A DNA stretch of 64,000 nt. Source: Bifidobacterium lemurum (GTDB lineage: Bacteria; Actinomycetota; Actinomycetes; Actinomycetales; Bifidobacteriaceae). Within the stretch, counting starts at the first letter, position 1. Every line of letters begins with the position of its first letter. The translations under genes and the position numbers were made by a program. Shown here piece by piece: positions 28,835-37,962 of this stretch. Location: NCBI RefSeq assembly GCF_014898175.1, contig NZ_CP062948.1:992001-1056000 (forward strand), written 5' to 3'. The notes below the pieces were generated by a model. It was not told the DNA's origin and ran no database searches. It saw only the letters and a program-made list of their open reading frames with translations.

Positions 28835-28891
28835 GCTGTCGAGGAAAGGAGAAAGAGAAGTCGTAAGAGATTGCCCGGGATTACCCGAGGA

Positions 28892-29446
28892 TTACTTGGC
28901 GTCGGCCGCCTTGGCGTCCTTGTTCTTGGGCATGATCCAGAACTTGAGCAGCGGGTAGCTCACGATAACCGCGAGCAGCGTGTTCACCACGGAGGCGATG
29001 GTTCCGGCGATGCCGGCGCCCATGCCCCAGCCCTGGCACAGCGAGGTGACGTAGCCCGGCAGCACGAGGTTGACGACCACGATGACCACGGCGAGGATCG
29101 CGTACTTCCAAGCGGCGTCCTTGAAGCTGGAGTCGGACTTGAACACCCACTTCATCTGCACGAAGAAGTTCACGACCTGCGCGATCACCTCGGCGAAGAG
29201 GAAGGTGAGGAAGCCGCCCAGACCGTTGCCGGATTCGGGATAGTTGAAGATGAGGAAGTAGAACGGCGTGGTCAGGCCCATGCCCGTGACGAAGATCGCA
29301 GTGCCAATCCAAGTGACCACGAAGCGGGAGATCGTGGAGACGTTCGACAGGACGTTGAACAGGATGAACTCCCAGATGGTCGGATGGTTCTTGATCCACT
29401 GGCGGATCGGGCCAAGCTGCTTGTTGTCGGCGGTGGTTTCGGTCAT
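28892..29446 (-). CDS. GtrA-like small membrane protein
   Basis: This encodes 184 residues with four predicted membrane helices (about 27-50, 55-90, 118-138 and 145-168). The opening WEFILFNVLSNVSTISRFVVTW and the helix containing AQVVNFFVQMKWVFK recall the GtrA family, which helps flip or transfer lipid-linked glycosyl groups. The C-terminus is Lys/Ala-rich. It lies 131 bp downstream of a cytoplasmic GH3 glucosidase on the same strand, so the two may share a transcript. The exact role is unknown. Confidence 0.72.
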   Translation of the reverse strand: MTETTADNKQLGPIRQWIKNHPTIWEFILFNVLSNVSTISRFVVTWIGTAIFVTGMGLTTPFYFLIFNYPESGNGLGGFLTFLFAEVIAQVVNFFVQMKWVFKSDSSFKDAAWKYAILAVVIVVVNLVLPGYVTSLCQGWGMGAGIAGTIASVVNTLLAVIVSYPLLKFWIMPKNKDAKAADAK

Positions 29447-29577
29447 GATGCGCTCCTTAGCGTTCTTCAGTTGATCTCGTTGTCTCTCATAGGCGTCGGC
29501 CGTCCGGCGGATTGGTCGGCCGGCCGACGCATGTGTTGGTTATCGGGTCGAAGCTTGGGCGGGTAGGCACCCGTCGG

Positions 29578-32004
29578 TCACGACTCCAGTTCCTTCGCGG
29601 TCTTCTTATTGGCGGACTGGTTGCGGAAGAATCCGGAGATCACCGTGCCGAGTCCGCGGAAGGTGTGGCCGTTGGAGATTTTGACGATGCCGTCGACCAT
29701 GGCCGCGTCGACCATGCCTTGGGTCATCTTGCTCATGGCGCGCGGCGGCATGTTGAGCAGGAACAGCGCGTTGAGGTCCGGCTGGCCGGTCTTCTCGCGG
29801 ACCTTGCGTTCCTGGTTCTTCAGCGTCTTGGCGACGGTGCGCGCCACGAAGCCCTTCGAATCCTCCCAGGCGGAGATCGGGTCGTTCACGCCGAACGTCG
29901 TCGGCTTGCCGGGGGCGATCACGTCGTGGCCGAACAGCACCACCATCTCGGCGTCGGTCACTTCCTTGACCTTGCCGTTCAGGTAGGCGCCCAGCGCGGG
30001 GTTGGACGGCTTCGGCTCCACGGTGCCCGCGACGGCGTGCGTGGTGGTGAGCGCGATATCGTGCGCGTTGGTGCCGATCATCAGCGTCCACTCGCCCGAC
30101 TCGGTCTGCCAGGAGTTGCTTGCCGTCTCGAAGTGGCGGAAGGTGTAGCGGTCGAAGTCGATGCGGACGGTCTGGGTCTCATGCGCGTCGAGCTGCACCT
30201 TGACGAATCCCTTGAGCTCGTGGTCCGGACGGAGCGTGCCGCCCTGGGGTCCGCGCACGTACAGCTGGGCGACGGTGGCGCCCGGCACGTCGGAATCGTT
30301 GGTGATGGTGAAGCTGACGCCCTGCTCGTCGGCGACGAGATCGGCGTACACGAAGGTCGAGTAGCTCAGACCGTAGCCGAACGGGAAGCGCACGGGCACG
30401 CCGGCGGTCTCGTAGTAGCGGTAGCCAACGAACGGACCCTCACGGTAGATGGCGTCGCGGCCGATCGCAGGATACCAGCCGGCGCTCGGGCAATCCTCGT
30501 AGCGGATCGGCCAGCTTTCGGCCAGATGACCGGAGGGGTTGACCGCACCGGTCAGGGCACGGGCGGTGGCGGAGGCGCCGGCCTGGCCGGACAGACCGAT
30601 GTAGAGCACGGCGTCCACGTCGGCGACCCAGTCGGTTTCGACCGGAGAGCCGGCGACCAGCACGACGACGATCGGCTTGCCTGCGCCCTTGAGCGCCTTG
30701 ACCAGGTCGATCTGCACGTGCGGGATGGCCATGGTGGAGCGGTCGAGGCCTTCGGATTCGCTGCGCTCGTCGAGGCCGATCACGGCGACCACGACATCAG
30801 TGTCCTCGCGGGCAGCCAGCGCGACCGCATCCTCGATCAGCGCACGGTTCTCGCCGCCCTGGCGCTCGTAGCCCTGCGCGTAGCCGGCCACGGTCACGCC
30901 GTCGATGGCGGTGAGCTCGTCGAGGATGTTCTCCTCGCGGGTGGCGTTCACCTTGGAGGAGCCGGAGCCCTGGAAGCGCGGGGTCTTGGCCATGTCGCCG
31001 ACGACGGCGACGCGGGTGCCGGGCTTGAGCGGCAGCGTGCCGCCCTCGTTCTTGAGCAGCACGGAAGCGTTCTCGGCCACACGGCGGGCGACCTCGTGAT
31101 GGTCGGCGATGACGTCGTCCTTGAGCAGGTCGTTGCGGCCGACGCCGGTGGTCTTGGTGAGCTGCGCGATCTTGGCGACCTCGGCGGCGCGGGCGTTGAG
31201 ATCGGCCTCGGCGAGGGTGCCGGCGTTCACGGCGCCGACGAGCTCACGCACGGAGGTGAAGCCGGGGCTAGGCATCTCCAGCGTGCCGCCGGCCTTGACC
31301 GCGGCGACGGCGGAGTTGGAGCCGCCCCAGTCGGAGACGACCATGCCGTCGAATCCCCACTCGTTGCGCAGGATGTCGATGAGCAGATGCGCGTTCTCAT
31401 GCGCGTACACGCCGTTGATCTCGTTGTAGGCGGTCATGATGGTCCACGGCTTGGCTTCGCGCACGGCGATCTCGAAGGCGGTGAGATAGATCTCGCGCAT
31501 GGTGCGCTCGTCGATCACGGAGTTCGAGGCCTGGCGGCGCAGCTCCTGGCTGTTGACCGCGAAATGCTTGGGGCAGGCGGCGATGCCGTTGGACTGGATG
31601 CCCTTGATCAGACCGGAGGCCATACGGCCGGCGACCTGCGGATCCTCGGAATAGTATTCGAAGTTGCGGCCGCACCACGGGTTGCGCTTGATGTTCATGC
31701 CCGGACCGAGCAGCACGTTCACGTCGAGGTCGTGCGCCTCGCGGCCCAGCGCCTTGCCCATGTCTTCGGCGAGCGCGGGATCCCACGAATTGGCCACGGT
31801 GGCGGCGGTCGGGAAGCAGGTGGCGGGCTTGGATTCGCCCAGACCCAGATGGTCGCCTTCGCCGAGCTGGCGACGCACGCCGTGGGGGCCGTCGCTCATC
31901 ACGAAGCTGGGGATGTCGGCACGTTCGATGCCGCGCGAGTCCCATTCGGAAGCGCCGGACAGCAGTGACGCCTTTTCCAGTACTGAGAGGTTTTCGATCT
32001 CCAT
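29578..32004 (-). CDS. Cytoplasmic GH3 beta-glycosidase, ordinary domain order
   Basis: This encodes 808 residues from the ATG at 32004 after AGGGAG. There is no signal peptide or membrane helix, so it acts inside the cell. The (beta/alpha)8 barrel comes first: IPSFVMSDGPHGVRRQ near residue 38, CPKHFAVNSQELRRQ, and the nucleophile Asp in GMVVSDWGG near residue 225. The GH3_C sandwich follows (RVAVVGDMAKTPRFQGSGSSKVN), then a fibronectin-III-like domain opening at FGYGLSYSTF near residue 546. About 130 further residues (from YLNGKVKEVTDAEM) form an extra C-terminal domain. It would hydrolyse terminal beta-glucosides or similar. It is the only one of six GH3 proteins here with normal order. It lies just downstream of a LytTR regulator. 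Confidence 0.92.
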   Translation of the reverse strand: MEIENLSVLEKASLLSGASEWDSRGIERADIPSFVMSDGPHGVRRQLGEGDHLGLGESKPATCFPTAATVANSWDPALAEDMGKALGREAHDLDVNVLLGPGMNIKRNPWCGRNFEYYSEDPQVAGRMASGLIKGIQSNGIAACPKHFAVNSQELRRQASNSVIDERTMREIYLTAFEIAVREAKPWTIMTAYNEINGVYAHENAHLLIDILRNEWGFDGMVVSDWGGSNSAVAAVKAGGTLEMPSPGFTSVRELVGAVNAGTLAEADLNARAAEVAKIAQLTKTTGVGRNDLLKDDVIADHHEVARRVAENASVLLKNEGGTLPLKPGTRVAVVGDMAKTPRFQGSGSSKVNATREENILDELTAIDGVTVAGYAQGYERQGGENRALIEDAVALAAREDTDVVVAVIGLDERSESEGLDRSTMAIPHVQIDLVKALKGAGKPIVVVLVAGSPVETDWVADVDAVLYIGLSGQAGASATARALTGAVNPSGHLAESWPIRYEDCPSAGWYPAIGRDAIYREGPFVGYRYYETAGVPVRFPFGYGLSYSTFVYADLVADEQGVSFTITNDSDVPGATVAQLYVRGPQGGTLRPDHELKGFVKVQLDAHETQTVRIDFDRYTFRHFETASNSWQTESGEWTLMIGTNAHDIALTTTHAVAGTVEPKPSNPALGAYLNGKVKEVTDAEMVVLFGHDVIAPGKPTTFGVNDPISAWEDSKGFVARTVAKTLKNQERKVREKTGQPDLNALFLLNMPPRAMSKMTQGMVDAAMVDGIVKISNGHTFRGLGTVISGFFRNQSANKKTAKELES

Positions 32005-32249
32005 GGTTCTCCCTTGCACTCGAGGTCTTGTCGATGAGTCGAGGTGTGTGCTGCGGCGCACGACCGTCTACGGTTCATCGCTAATGTCGATTGAACCAGA
32101 CCTTGGCCGCGGCATGAGAGCGGTTTTCACAACCTGTCGTTTTCGCCGCACAATCGGTCGGCGGGCGTCAGGCGGAGAATCGGGGCCGACGTAACGGTTC
32201 GTCTGGGTTAGCGCCGTGGGATGGCCGCAACGCCAAATCCCGCCTCCGG

Positions 32250-32969
32250 CTAGGCGGCGATGGTGGCGGCGAGCGCTTCGAGCAGTTGTTTGCGACGACG
32301 ACGGGAGACGGCGAGTCGGGTGTCGTCGCGCAGCTGGCAGATGGTTTGGTCGACGGCCACCACGTACCGCAGGTTCACCAAATAGCAGGAGTTCACCGTG
32401 ACAAAGCCTTTGCCTTCCAGTTGCGGGAGGAAGCTTTTGAGTGTGCCGGTGAACTCGTACCGCGCATCGACCGCATGCACGATGATTTTGTGCTTGCTGC
32501 ATTCCAAATATGTGATATGCGACAAGGGCACGCGCGCCACGCCACGTGCGGTGGAGAACGTCATCGTCTCGTTGGACCCACGCACACGCTTCGCCGTCAG
32601 GCACCGATCAATCTCCCGCGCGAAGGCGAAATAACTGACGGGTTTGAGCAGGTAGCTCAACGCGTTCACCTCATAGCCGCGGATGGCGAACTGCGCCATA
32701 TTGGTGACGAACAGTAACGTCACGTCGATATCGCGTTCGCGAATCGCACGGGCCGTCTCAAAGCCGTCCAAATCCCCCATCTCCACATCGAGCATCACCA
32801 CGTCGGCGTCACCGCGCCAGTTGCGCAACATGGCCTCTCCGGATTCGTATTCATGCACGTCGAACAGCACGTCGGAGTGAGACCGCTCGTACCGACGCAG
32901 ATGGTCGTTGAGAATCGCTCGCGCCTCGCCGTCATCATCAACAATCGCTATCCGCAATGTCTCACACAT
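32250..32969 (-). CDS. LytTR-family response regulator (no adjacent kinase)
   Basis: This encodes 239 residues from the ATG at 32969 after GGAGGAG. The receiver domain has the acidic pair in IAIVDDDGEA, the phospho-acceptor Asp in VVMLDVEMG and the conserved Lys in YLLKPVSY. The LytTR DNA-binding domain follows (ISHITYLECS-like LSHITYLECSKHKIIVHA, then FVTVNSCYLVNLRYV). Proteins of this type bind paired direct repeats. No kinase gene is next to it, so it may be served by the kinase at 58060 or by one outside the window. It lies between two GH3 genes, suggesting control of glycosidase expression. Confidence 0.9.
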   Translation of the reverse strand: MCETLRIAIVDDDGEARAILNDHLRRYERSHSDVLFDVHEYESGEAMLRNWRGDADVVMLDVEMGDLDGFETARAIRERDIDVTLLFVTNMAQFAIRGYEVNALSYLLKPVSYFAFAREIDRCLTAKRVRGSNETMTFSTARGVARVPLSHITYLECSKHKIIVHAVDARYEFTGTLKSFLPQLEGKGFVTVNSCYLVNLRYVVAVDQTICQLRDDTRLAVSRRRRKQLLEALAATIAA

Positions 32970-33093
32970 ACCGCTCTCCTCCATGTCTCTCCGCACGAGG
33001 GAATGATTCATTCATCACGTTTCAGAAGCAGTAAACAACCTTGAACTTGGTTTAAGGCAAATAACGACACGCACGATACCTTGTCATAATGCA

Positions 33094-33137
33094 TGAATCG
33101 GCGGAAGGCGCTCAAAATGAGTCCTTCCGCCGATTCA
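33094..33137 (-). terminator. 15-bp-stem hairpin after membrane GH3 gene
   Basis: TGAATCGGCGGAAGG pairs perfectly with CCTTCCGCCGATTCA across a 14-nt loop. It lies 28 bp beyond the stop of the 33166 gene and separates it from the LytTR gene. Confidence 0.65.
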
Positions 33138-33165
33138 TACACTATTCGGCCGCGGTTATCGCCCT

Positions 33166-36051
33166 TTACGCAAGACCGACCTGTGCAGTCTCCGCCTTGC
33201 GCCGCGCAAAATAACGCCGCACCGTCAACGTCTCCAGTGCGATGAACGCGACCGCCGCGACGGCGACCGCCGCGTATGTCAACCGCTGCCACATGAGCAT
33301 GGTGGTCTTCGGTTCGCCATTCTCATATGCCCAGCTGTTCACCGCGGTGTACAGGATATTGTGAGACGCGTTCCGCATGGCCTTGATCGACGTGGCCGAT
33401 TGGTCGGTGATGTGATTCGTGCCATCCATAGGAGCGAGCATCGCATCGTTGCCATTGCGAATGCCTTCGTCGGCGTACATGTATCCGGCTCCTTCGAAAT
33501 AGTCGGTCAACACGAAGCCACGGAAGCCCCACTCGTCGCGCAGCACGGTCTGCAGCAGGTTGGCGCTGCCGCCGGCCCACGTCGTGCCAATGTAGTTGAA
33601 CGAGCTCATCACCGCCTGCGCTCCGCCTTGCTTCACCGACATCTCGAACGGCTTGAGATAGATTTCACGAATCGCCTGCTCGTCGGCCCAAGTGCACAGC
33701 ATGCTGGCTCGGTTGGTTTCCTGGTCGTTGAGGGCGAAATGCTTCATGAACGCATACACACCCTTGGTGCGAGCCCCGGCGATCTGACTGGACGCCATCA
33801 CACCAGACAGGTACCCATCTTCGGAGAAGTATTCGAAGTTACGGCCTGCGAACGCCGAACGGTGGATATTCATCGCCGGCGCATACCAACCATGGATGCT
33901 TAATTCGCGCGCCATCTGTCCCATCATCTCACCGTACTGTGTGGCAAGATCCTGGTTCCAGGTGCAGGCGACCGAAGTGGATGCAGGGAATCCAATTGAG
34001 GCCGCACCGGTGAAATTGTTGTTCAGCGCGGCCGGACCGTCTGAATCGGTGAGCGCCACCTTACCGATCGAATCAATGGCTTGGGTGCCGTAACCAGCGA
34101 GCGCGATCAAATCGTCCATCTGCTCAAAGGTCAGCTGGTCAAGCAGCGCGTCCCACTGCTCATCATCGTAGTCAACACCGCGAAGATCGGCCAGACGGAT
34201 GCCATTGTCAGCACCGGTGACAGGCATCTCATCATCGGAATCGTTGCGCGATTCCAAGTCGTAGTTGGAGATATTCGTGAACTGCGCCTTGAGGTCCTCG
34301 GCCATCGACAAACTCTCGGGCGCAGCCGTGGCCTGCGTGTAGTTCGCGAACTGATCAGCACGGCTGAGGTATGTCACATGGCCCTCAGCGTTGTCGAACT
34401 GGTTGGTGGCCACGATCTGGTCACCGTCGTGGGTGTTGTCCTCGGTGTCATAGGTGATGGTCTCGTCGACCGTCACGGTCTGCTCGTCGATCACCGTGTG
34501 GGAGTCCGAATTGATGGACACCACATAATCACCGGCCTCCAGCACGTACGCCTCGGCGTTCTCGGAATCGTAGGACGCCATGTCGTCGTCCTCGAACTCG
34601 ACCGTCAACGTCTGGCTCTCGCCCGGCTCCAACAGATCGGTCTTGTCGAACTCCACCAGATTCGCGGTGGCCTTCTCGATGCCTCCATTGGTGTACGGCG
34701 GATTGTAATAGACCTCGACCACATCCTTGCCCGCGGTGTCGCCCGTGTTGGTGACGGTCACATCGAAGCTCACGGTGCCGTCCGCATAGGTCACATCACC
34801 CATCTCTTGAGAGAAGGTGGTGTAGGACAGGCCGTAGCCGAACGGATACTGCACCGTGGCGTCGTAGTCGATCAGACCTTCGTCGGCGGCCGTCTCATAG
34901 AACTTGTAACCCACATAAATACCCTCAACGTAGTTCACGAACGACGGTTTGCGCACTTCTCCTCGGTTCTCGGTGTTGAATTCCGACATGTTGTCGTAGT
35001 AGAACGAGCCGAAGTTGTTGAAGGTGGGGGTCGCGGTGAGATCACGGGCGAATGTGTCCGAGGTCTTGCCGGAGGGATTCGTTGCACCGGTCAGAATCTC
35101 GCCGAGTGCCGCGAAACCGGTCTGGCCGGCGGGCGGGCACCACAGCACGGACTTGATTTGAGGGTATGCGTCGACGAAATCGAGTTCGAAAGCGTTCGCG
35201 CCGTTATACACGACGGTGACGTTATCGAAGTTTTCCGTGACCAGATCGACCATGTTCCGCTCGGTCTGGCTCAACTCCAGAAAATGCGCGCCATCCGCAA
35301 AATCCTCGTATTCTGTGGAGTTGTCGGTATAGGTGATGCCATCGGCTTTCATGTTCGTCGGCAAGTCGGCACCCTCGCCGCCCACACGCGCGATCACGAT
35401 CACCGCTTGGTCGGAGAATGACTTGGCATTTGAAATCAAGTCATCGGAATACTGGTCGGCCGGCACCTCGGGCAGCGTCCAATCCTGTTCCCACATCCCC
35501 ACTTCGGGACGATCGGCGCGGTACTGCGTATACAGGTCACTGAGCTCGGTGTTGGTCTCGAGCCCCGCGTCCTTCATGCCATCGAGCAGTGAAGTGGTGG
35601 CATACTGGTCGTTCATCGAGCCCGATCCCGTGCCCCCATACACAGGATTGGTTGACGCCCAACCGAACACGTTCACCTTTGTGGAACCCAACGGCAGGTT
35701 GGCCTCATCGTTCTGCAACAATGTGACCGCTTCACGTTGGATATCCGTCGCGAGTTCATTGGCGGAGTCAATCGAAGATTCCGAAAGCGTGTATTTCTCT
35801 CCGGTGGACATGGTGATGAGATTGGACAATGGTCCGAACAGCATCATGACGATGGCCACTACCATCGCCACGAACACCACCAACCACGATTGCGAATGAA
35901 TAAGTTTTCGCGTGGCCTCCTGCGGCATTCTACGGGTATTGGTTACAACCGTCGTGACCACGGCCAAAACCAATACCACGGCGATGGCAATCAGATATGG
36001 TGCCACCGATTCCAGCACGGTTATGACATCGGCCATGTTGATCTGCAGCAT
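33166..36051 (-). CDS. Membrane-tethered GH3 glycosidase with reversed domain order (1)
   Basis: This encodes 961 residues from the ATG at 36051 after GGAGGAG. Two N-terminal helices (about 11-37 and 55-80) flank a basic loop. A third helix near 925-945 is followed by RRYFARRK. By the positive-inside rule the catalytic part lies outside, held at both ends. Domain order is reversed: the GH3_C-like domain comes first (VFGWASTNPVYGGTGSGS near 128-145), then a FnIII-like domain opening at YPFGYGLSYTTF (about 400), then the barrel (TDSDGPAALNN near 670, MKHFALNDQETNR, and the presumed nucleophile Asp in FVLTDYFEGAGY near 850). Other GH3 enzymes with this reversed order are known in rumen bacteria. 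The merR gene lies upstream on the same strand. Confidence 0.9.
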   Translation of the reverse strand: MLQINMADVITVLESVAPYLIAIAVVLVLAVVTTVVTNTRRMPQEATRKLIHSQSWLVVFVAMVVAIVMMLFGPLSNLITMSTGEKYTLSESSIDSANELATDIQREAVTLLQNDEANLPLGSTKVNVFGWASTNPVYGGTGSGSMNDQYATTSLLDGMKDAGLETNTELSDLYTQYRADRPEVGMWEQDWTLPEVPADQYSDDLISNAKSFSDQAVIVIARVGGEGADLPTNMKADGITYTDNSTEYEDFADGAHFLELSQTERNMVDLVTENFDNVTVVYNGANAFELDFVDAYPQIKSVLWCPPAGQTGFAALGEILTGATNPSGKTSDTFARDLTATPTFNNFGSFYYDNMSEFNTENRGEVRKPSFVNYVEGIYVGYKFYETAADEGLIDYDATVQYPFGYGLSYTTFSQEMGDVTYADGTVSFDVTVTNTGDTAGKDVVEVYYNPPYTNGGIEKATANLVEFDKTDLLEPGESQTLTVEFEDDDMASYDSENAEAYVLEAGDYVVSINSDSHTVIDEQTVTVDETITYDTEDNTHDGDQIVATNQFDNAEGHVTYLSRADQFANYTQATAAPESLSMAEDLKAQFTNISNYDLESRNDSDDEMPVTGADNGIRLADLRGVDYDDEQWDALLDQLTFEQMDDLIALAGYGTQAIDSIGKVALTDSDGPAALNNNFTGAASIGFPASTSVACTWNQDLATQYGEMMGQMARELSIHGWYAPAMNIHRSAFAGRNFEYFSEDGYLSGVMASSQIAGARTKGVYAFMKHFALNDQETNRASMLCTWADEQAIREIYLKPFEMSVKQGGAQAVMSSFNYIGTTWAGGSANLLQTVLRDEWGFRGFVLTDYFEGAGYMYADEGIRNGNDAMLAPMDGTNHITDQSATSIKAMRNASHNILYTAVNSWAYENGEPKTTMLMWQRLTYAAVAVAAVAFIALETLTVRRYFARRKAETAQVGLA

Positions 36052-36170
36052 GGTTCGTCTCCTCCTTGATGTTCTTCTTGTGCAATGGCGATTCGACGCT
36101 GACTTGCCGACAGTACGTCGTCATACCATCGCTCTCATTCCATCAAGGAAAACCCTGCTACAACCGTTGT

Positions 36171-36204
36171 TTACTTTTTCGGCCGTTCCTGCGCCTTTTT
36201 TGGT
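36171..36204 (-). pseudogene. Orphaned 3' end of the merR gene
   Basis: On the minus strand this segment encodes the last residues KKAQERPKK and a TAA stop. They would follow MLSSKP of the MerR protein at 37315 if the IS30 element and its 2-bp GT duplication were removed. The segment is cut off from its gene by the insertion. Confidence 0.6.
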
Positions 36205-37319
36205 CTTGAATTTTCAGAGCAAGTGCAACGGGTGTGAATGATATGGGCCCATGGGTTCCCGATAGCATGGTGTTTGCTTACGACAACCAGACATCGGGAG
36301 GGCCCATGGGCCGGTACACTCATCTTACCTTGGCCGAACGCGAGGAGATCATGCTGCTCAGGCACGAGGGCAGGAGCTATGGCGAGATCGCCCTGGCCAC
36401 GGGCAGGGACAAATCGACCATCAGCCGCGAGATAGACCGCAACTCGTTCAAGGTCGGCACGGGCCGCTGCTACCGCGCCTCGACGGCCCAACGCCGTTAC
36501 GAGGAACGCCGGCTCGCCTGCGCGCGTCCGCGTCGCCTCGACGACGGGGAACTGGCCGGGCTGGTCGTGCGGCTGATCGCGCGGGAGCGTTGGTCCCCCG
36601 AGCAGATCGCGGGCAGGATTGGTCTGGAACGGCCCGATCTGGCCGTCTCCGCGTCGACGATCTACCGGGCGATCAACGGCCGCGAGCTCGACCCGCCCGA
36701 TCTGGCCCGCACCCGCCGCGGGATCAAGGGCCGGCTGCGCCGCAAGGGCAAACGCCGGCACCGCAAGGACGGGCCCGAGGAACGCCGGGGCAAGATCCCC
36801 GACGCAAGGCCCATATCGGAGCGGCCCGCCGAGGTCGAGGAGCGTTCCAGGCTGGGCGACTGGGAAGGCGACACCGTCGTGGGTAAAGGCGCGGGAGCGT
36901 GCCTGGTCACGCTCGTGGACCGCAAAAGCGGTCTGCTTGCCGGCGGACGCGCCGCCACGCACACCAAACGCGACGTCGCCCGCGTGGAGAGCCGGATGCT
37001 CCGCGAGCATCCCGAGACGCGCACCATCACCCTGGACCGGGGCATGGAGTTCGCCGATTTCAAGAAGGTCGAGCAATCCACCGGCGCGGTCTGCTACTTC
37101 GCGCTGCCGCACCACCCCTGGCAGCGCGGCAGCAACGAGAACACCAACGGCCTAGTCCGCGAGTACTTCCCCAAAGGCACCGACTTCGCCACCATCGACG
37201 ACGACCAGGTCCAGGCCGTGTACGACGCTATCAACCACAGACCACGCAAACGCCACGGCTACAGGACACCCTGGGAAATCCACCACTCAACAACGTTGCA
37301 CTTGCTCTGAAAATTCAAG
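36205..37319 (+). mobile_element. IS30-family insertion sequence (1115 bp)
   Basis: Perfect 26-bp terminal inverted repeats occupy 36205-36230 (CTTGAATTTTCAGAGCAAGT...) and 37294-37319. A GT dinucleotide at 36203-36204 and 37320-37321 may be the target duplication. It holds one intact transposase gene. The right repeat supplies a new stop codon to the neighbouring merR gene. Confidence 0.93.
36306..37310 (+). CDS. IS30-family transposase
   Basis: This encodes 334 residues from the ATG at 36306 after GGGAGG; upstream in-frame ATGs lie in the element's end. The N-terminal helix-turn-helix is LTLAEREEIMLLRHEGRSYGEIALATGRDKSTISREI. The DDE core reads LGDWEGDTVVGKG (first Asp), ITLDRGMEFADFKKVE (second Asp) and HHPWQRGSNENTNGLVREYFPKGTDF (Glu). 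The C-terminal NHRPRKRHGYRTPWE is the family hallmark. The frame is intact and the stop lies inside the right terminal repeat, so the element may be active. Confidence 0.95.
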   Translation: MGRYTHLTLAEREEIMLLRHEGRSYGEIALATGRDKSTISREIDRNSFKVGTGRCYRASTAQRRYEERRLACARPRRLDDGELAGLVVRLIARERWSPEQIAGRIGLERPDLAVSASTIYRAINGRELDPPDLARTRRGIKGRLRRKGKRRHRKDGPEERRGKIPDARPISERPAEVEERSRLGDWEGDTVVGKGAGACLVTLVDRKSGLLAGGRAATHTKRDVARVESRMLREHPETRTITLDRGMEFADFKKVEQSTGAVCYFALPHHPWQRGSNENTNGLVREYFPKGTDFATIDDDQVQAVYDAINHRPRKRHGYRTPWEIHHSTTLHLL

Positions 37320-37746
37320 GTTTTGACGACAGCATGTCACGCATCCAAGCGATATCGGCGTCTTGAAACTCCTCTTTGTCAGCCGCCGAAAACTGTTCAG
37401 ATTCATAACGTTCTGCAAAGGAATCGATAAGCTCCAACGCATGACGCAACCGCTGGATCTCGGCCTCGACCTCGCTGCGCGTGACGCGCAAAAGCTCCTG
37501 GCGATCATCCATATCCAATTCACTGTTGTTCGCCAACACGGCCAGCCTGCGGATATTCTCTATTGACATGCCTGTATGCCGCCAAAAATCCACGATTCTT
37601 AATTCATTAACAGCCGCATCATCGAACACACGATAACCTGATTCATTACGGCGTACCCTTAACAGCAAGCCTTTACGATCGTAAAAACGGATCGTCGACG
37701 CCGCGATACCGGTAAGTTCGGCAGTTTCCTGAATTGTGCGCTCCAT
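37315..37746 (-). CDS. MerR-family regulator, C-terminus clipped by IS30
   Basis: This encodes 143 residues from the ATG at 37746 after GGAAGGA. The winged helix-turn-helix is MERTIQETAELTGIAASTIRFYDRKGLLLRVRRNESGYRVFDDAAVNELRIV, followed by FWRHTGMSIENIRRL and a coiled-coil effector helix (about 75-115). The stop is TGA formed by the IS30 end, after MLSSKP. The uninterrupted gene would end about nine residues later, with KKAQERPKK. The core is whole, so the protein probably still works. It is on the same strand as, and upstream of, the membrane GH3 gene at 33166. The IS30 element now lies between them. Confidence 0.85.
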   Translation of the reverse strand: MERTIQETAELTGIAASTIRFYDRKGLLLRVRRNESGYRVFDDAAVNELRIVDFWRHTGMSIENIRRLAVLANNSELDMDDRQELLRVTRSEVEAEIQRLRHALELIDSFAERYESEQFSAADKEEFQDADIAWMRDMLSSKP

Positions 37747-37870
37747 ATTCCTTCCACTCCCCGTCGTATCGATGCCATACCTATTCGGATGGGCAAGCAG
37801 TGGCACACGCCAAGCGCATCATTGTCACCTTCCAATGATTGCACGAAAGTCTCCGCTCGGCCATATCCGT

Positions 37871-37928
37871 ATACTTCTCAAATTTTTTGAGAAGTATGTG
37901 GCATAACTTCTCAAAAAATTTGAGAAGT
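37871..37928. repeat. Twin palindromes upstream of an AAA_14/DUF4143 gene
   Basis: Two 23-bp palindromes, 37873-37895 and 37906-37928, each have arms ACTTCTCAAA/TTTGAGAAGT around a 3-bp centre. The second is the exact reverse complement of the first, so the whole region is itself an inverted repeat with a 10-bp spacer. They end 34 bp before the ATPase start at 37963. They could be binding sites for the ATPase or its control elements. Confidence 0.9.
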
Positions 37929-37962
37929 GTATGATGGAAGGAGATGGGCAGGGAGGTGCGTT

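Noticed and set aside
29512..31968. Long open frames on the strand opposite the GH3 and other high-GC genes (also 54910-57819, 51214-54378, 44126-45964, 19162-20568)
   Set aside because: They mirror real genes in a GC-rich genome, have unnatural His/Arg/Gly/Val-rich composition and lack ribosome binding sites.
36052..36170. MerR-type promoter with a long spacer before the 33166 GH3 gene
   Set aside because: CTTGATGG and TATGAC lie on the correct strand, but the spacing (about 15 bp) is not the 19-20 bp typical of MerR promoters and no clear dyad lies between them.
36231..36305. Start of the IS30 transposase at 36234
   Set aside because: The ATG at 36306 has a GGGAGG site and begins with the conserved family N-terminus, whereas the earlier frame covers the element's noncoding end.
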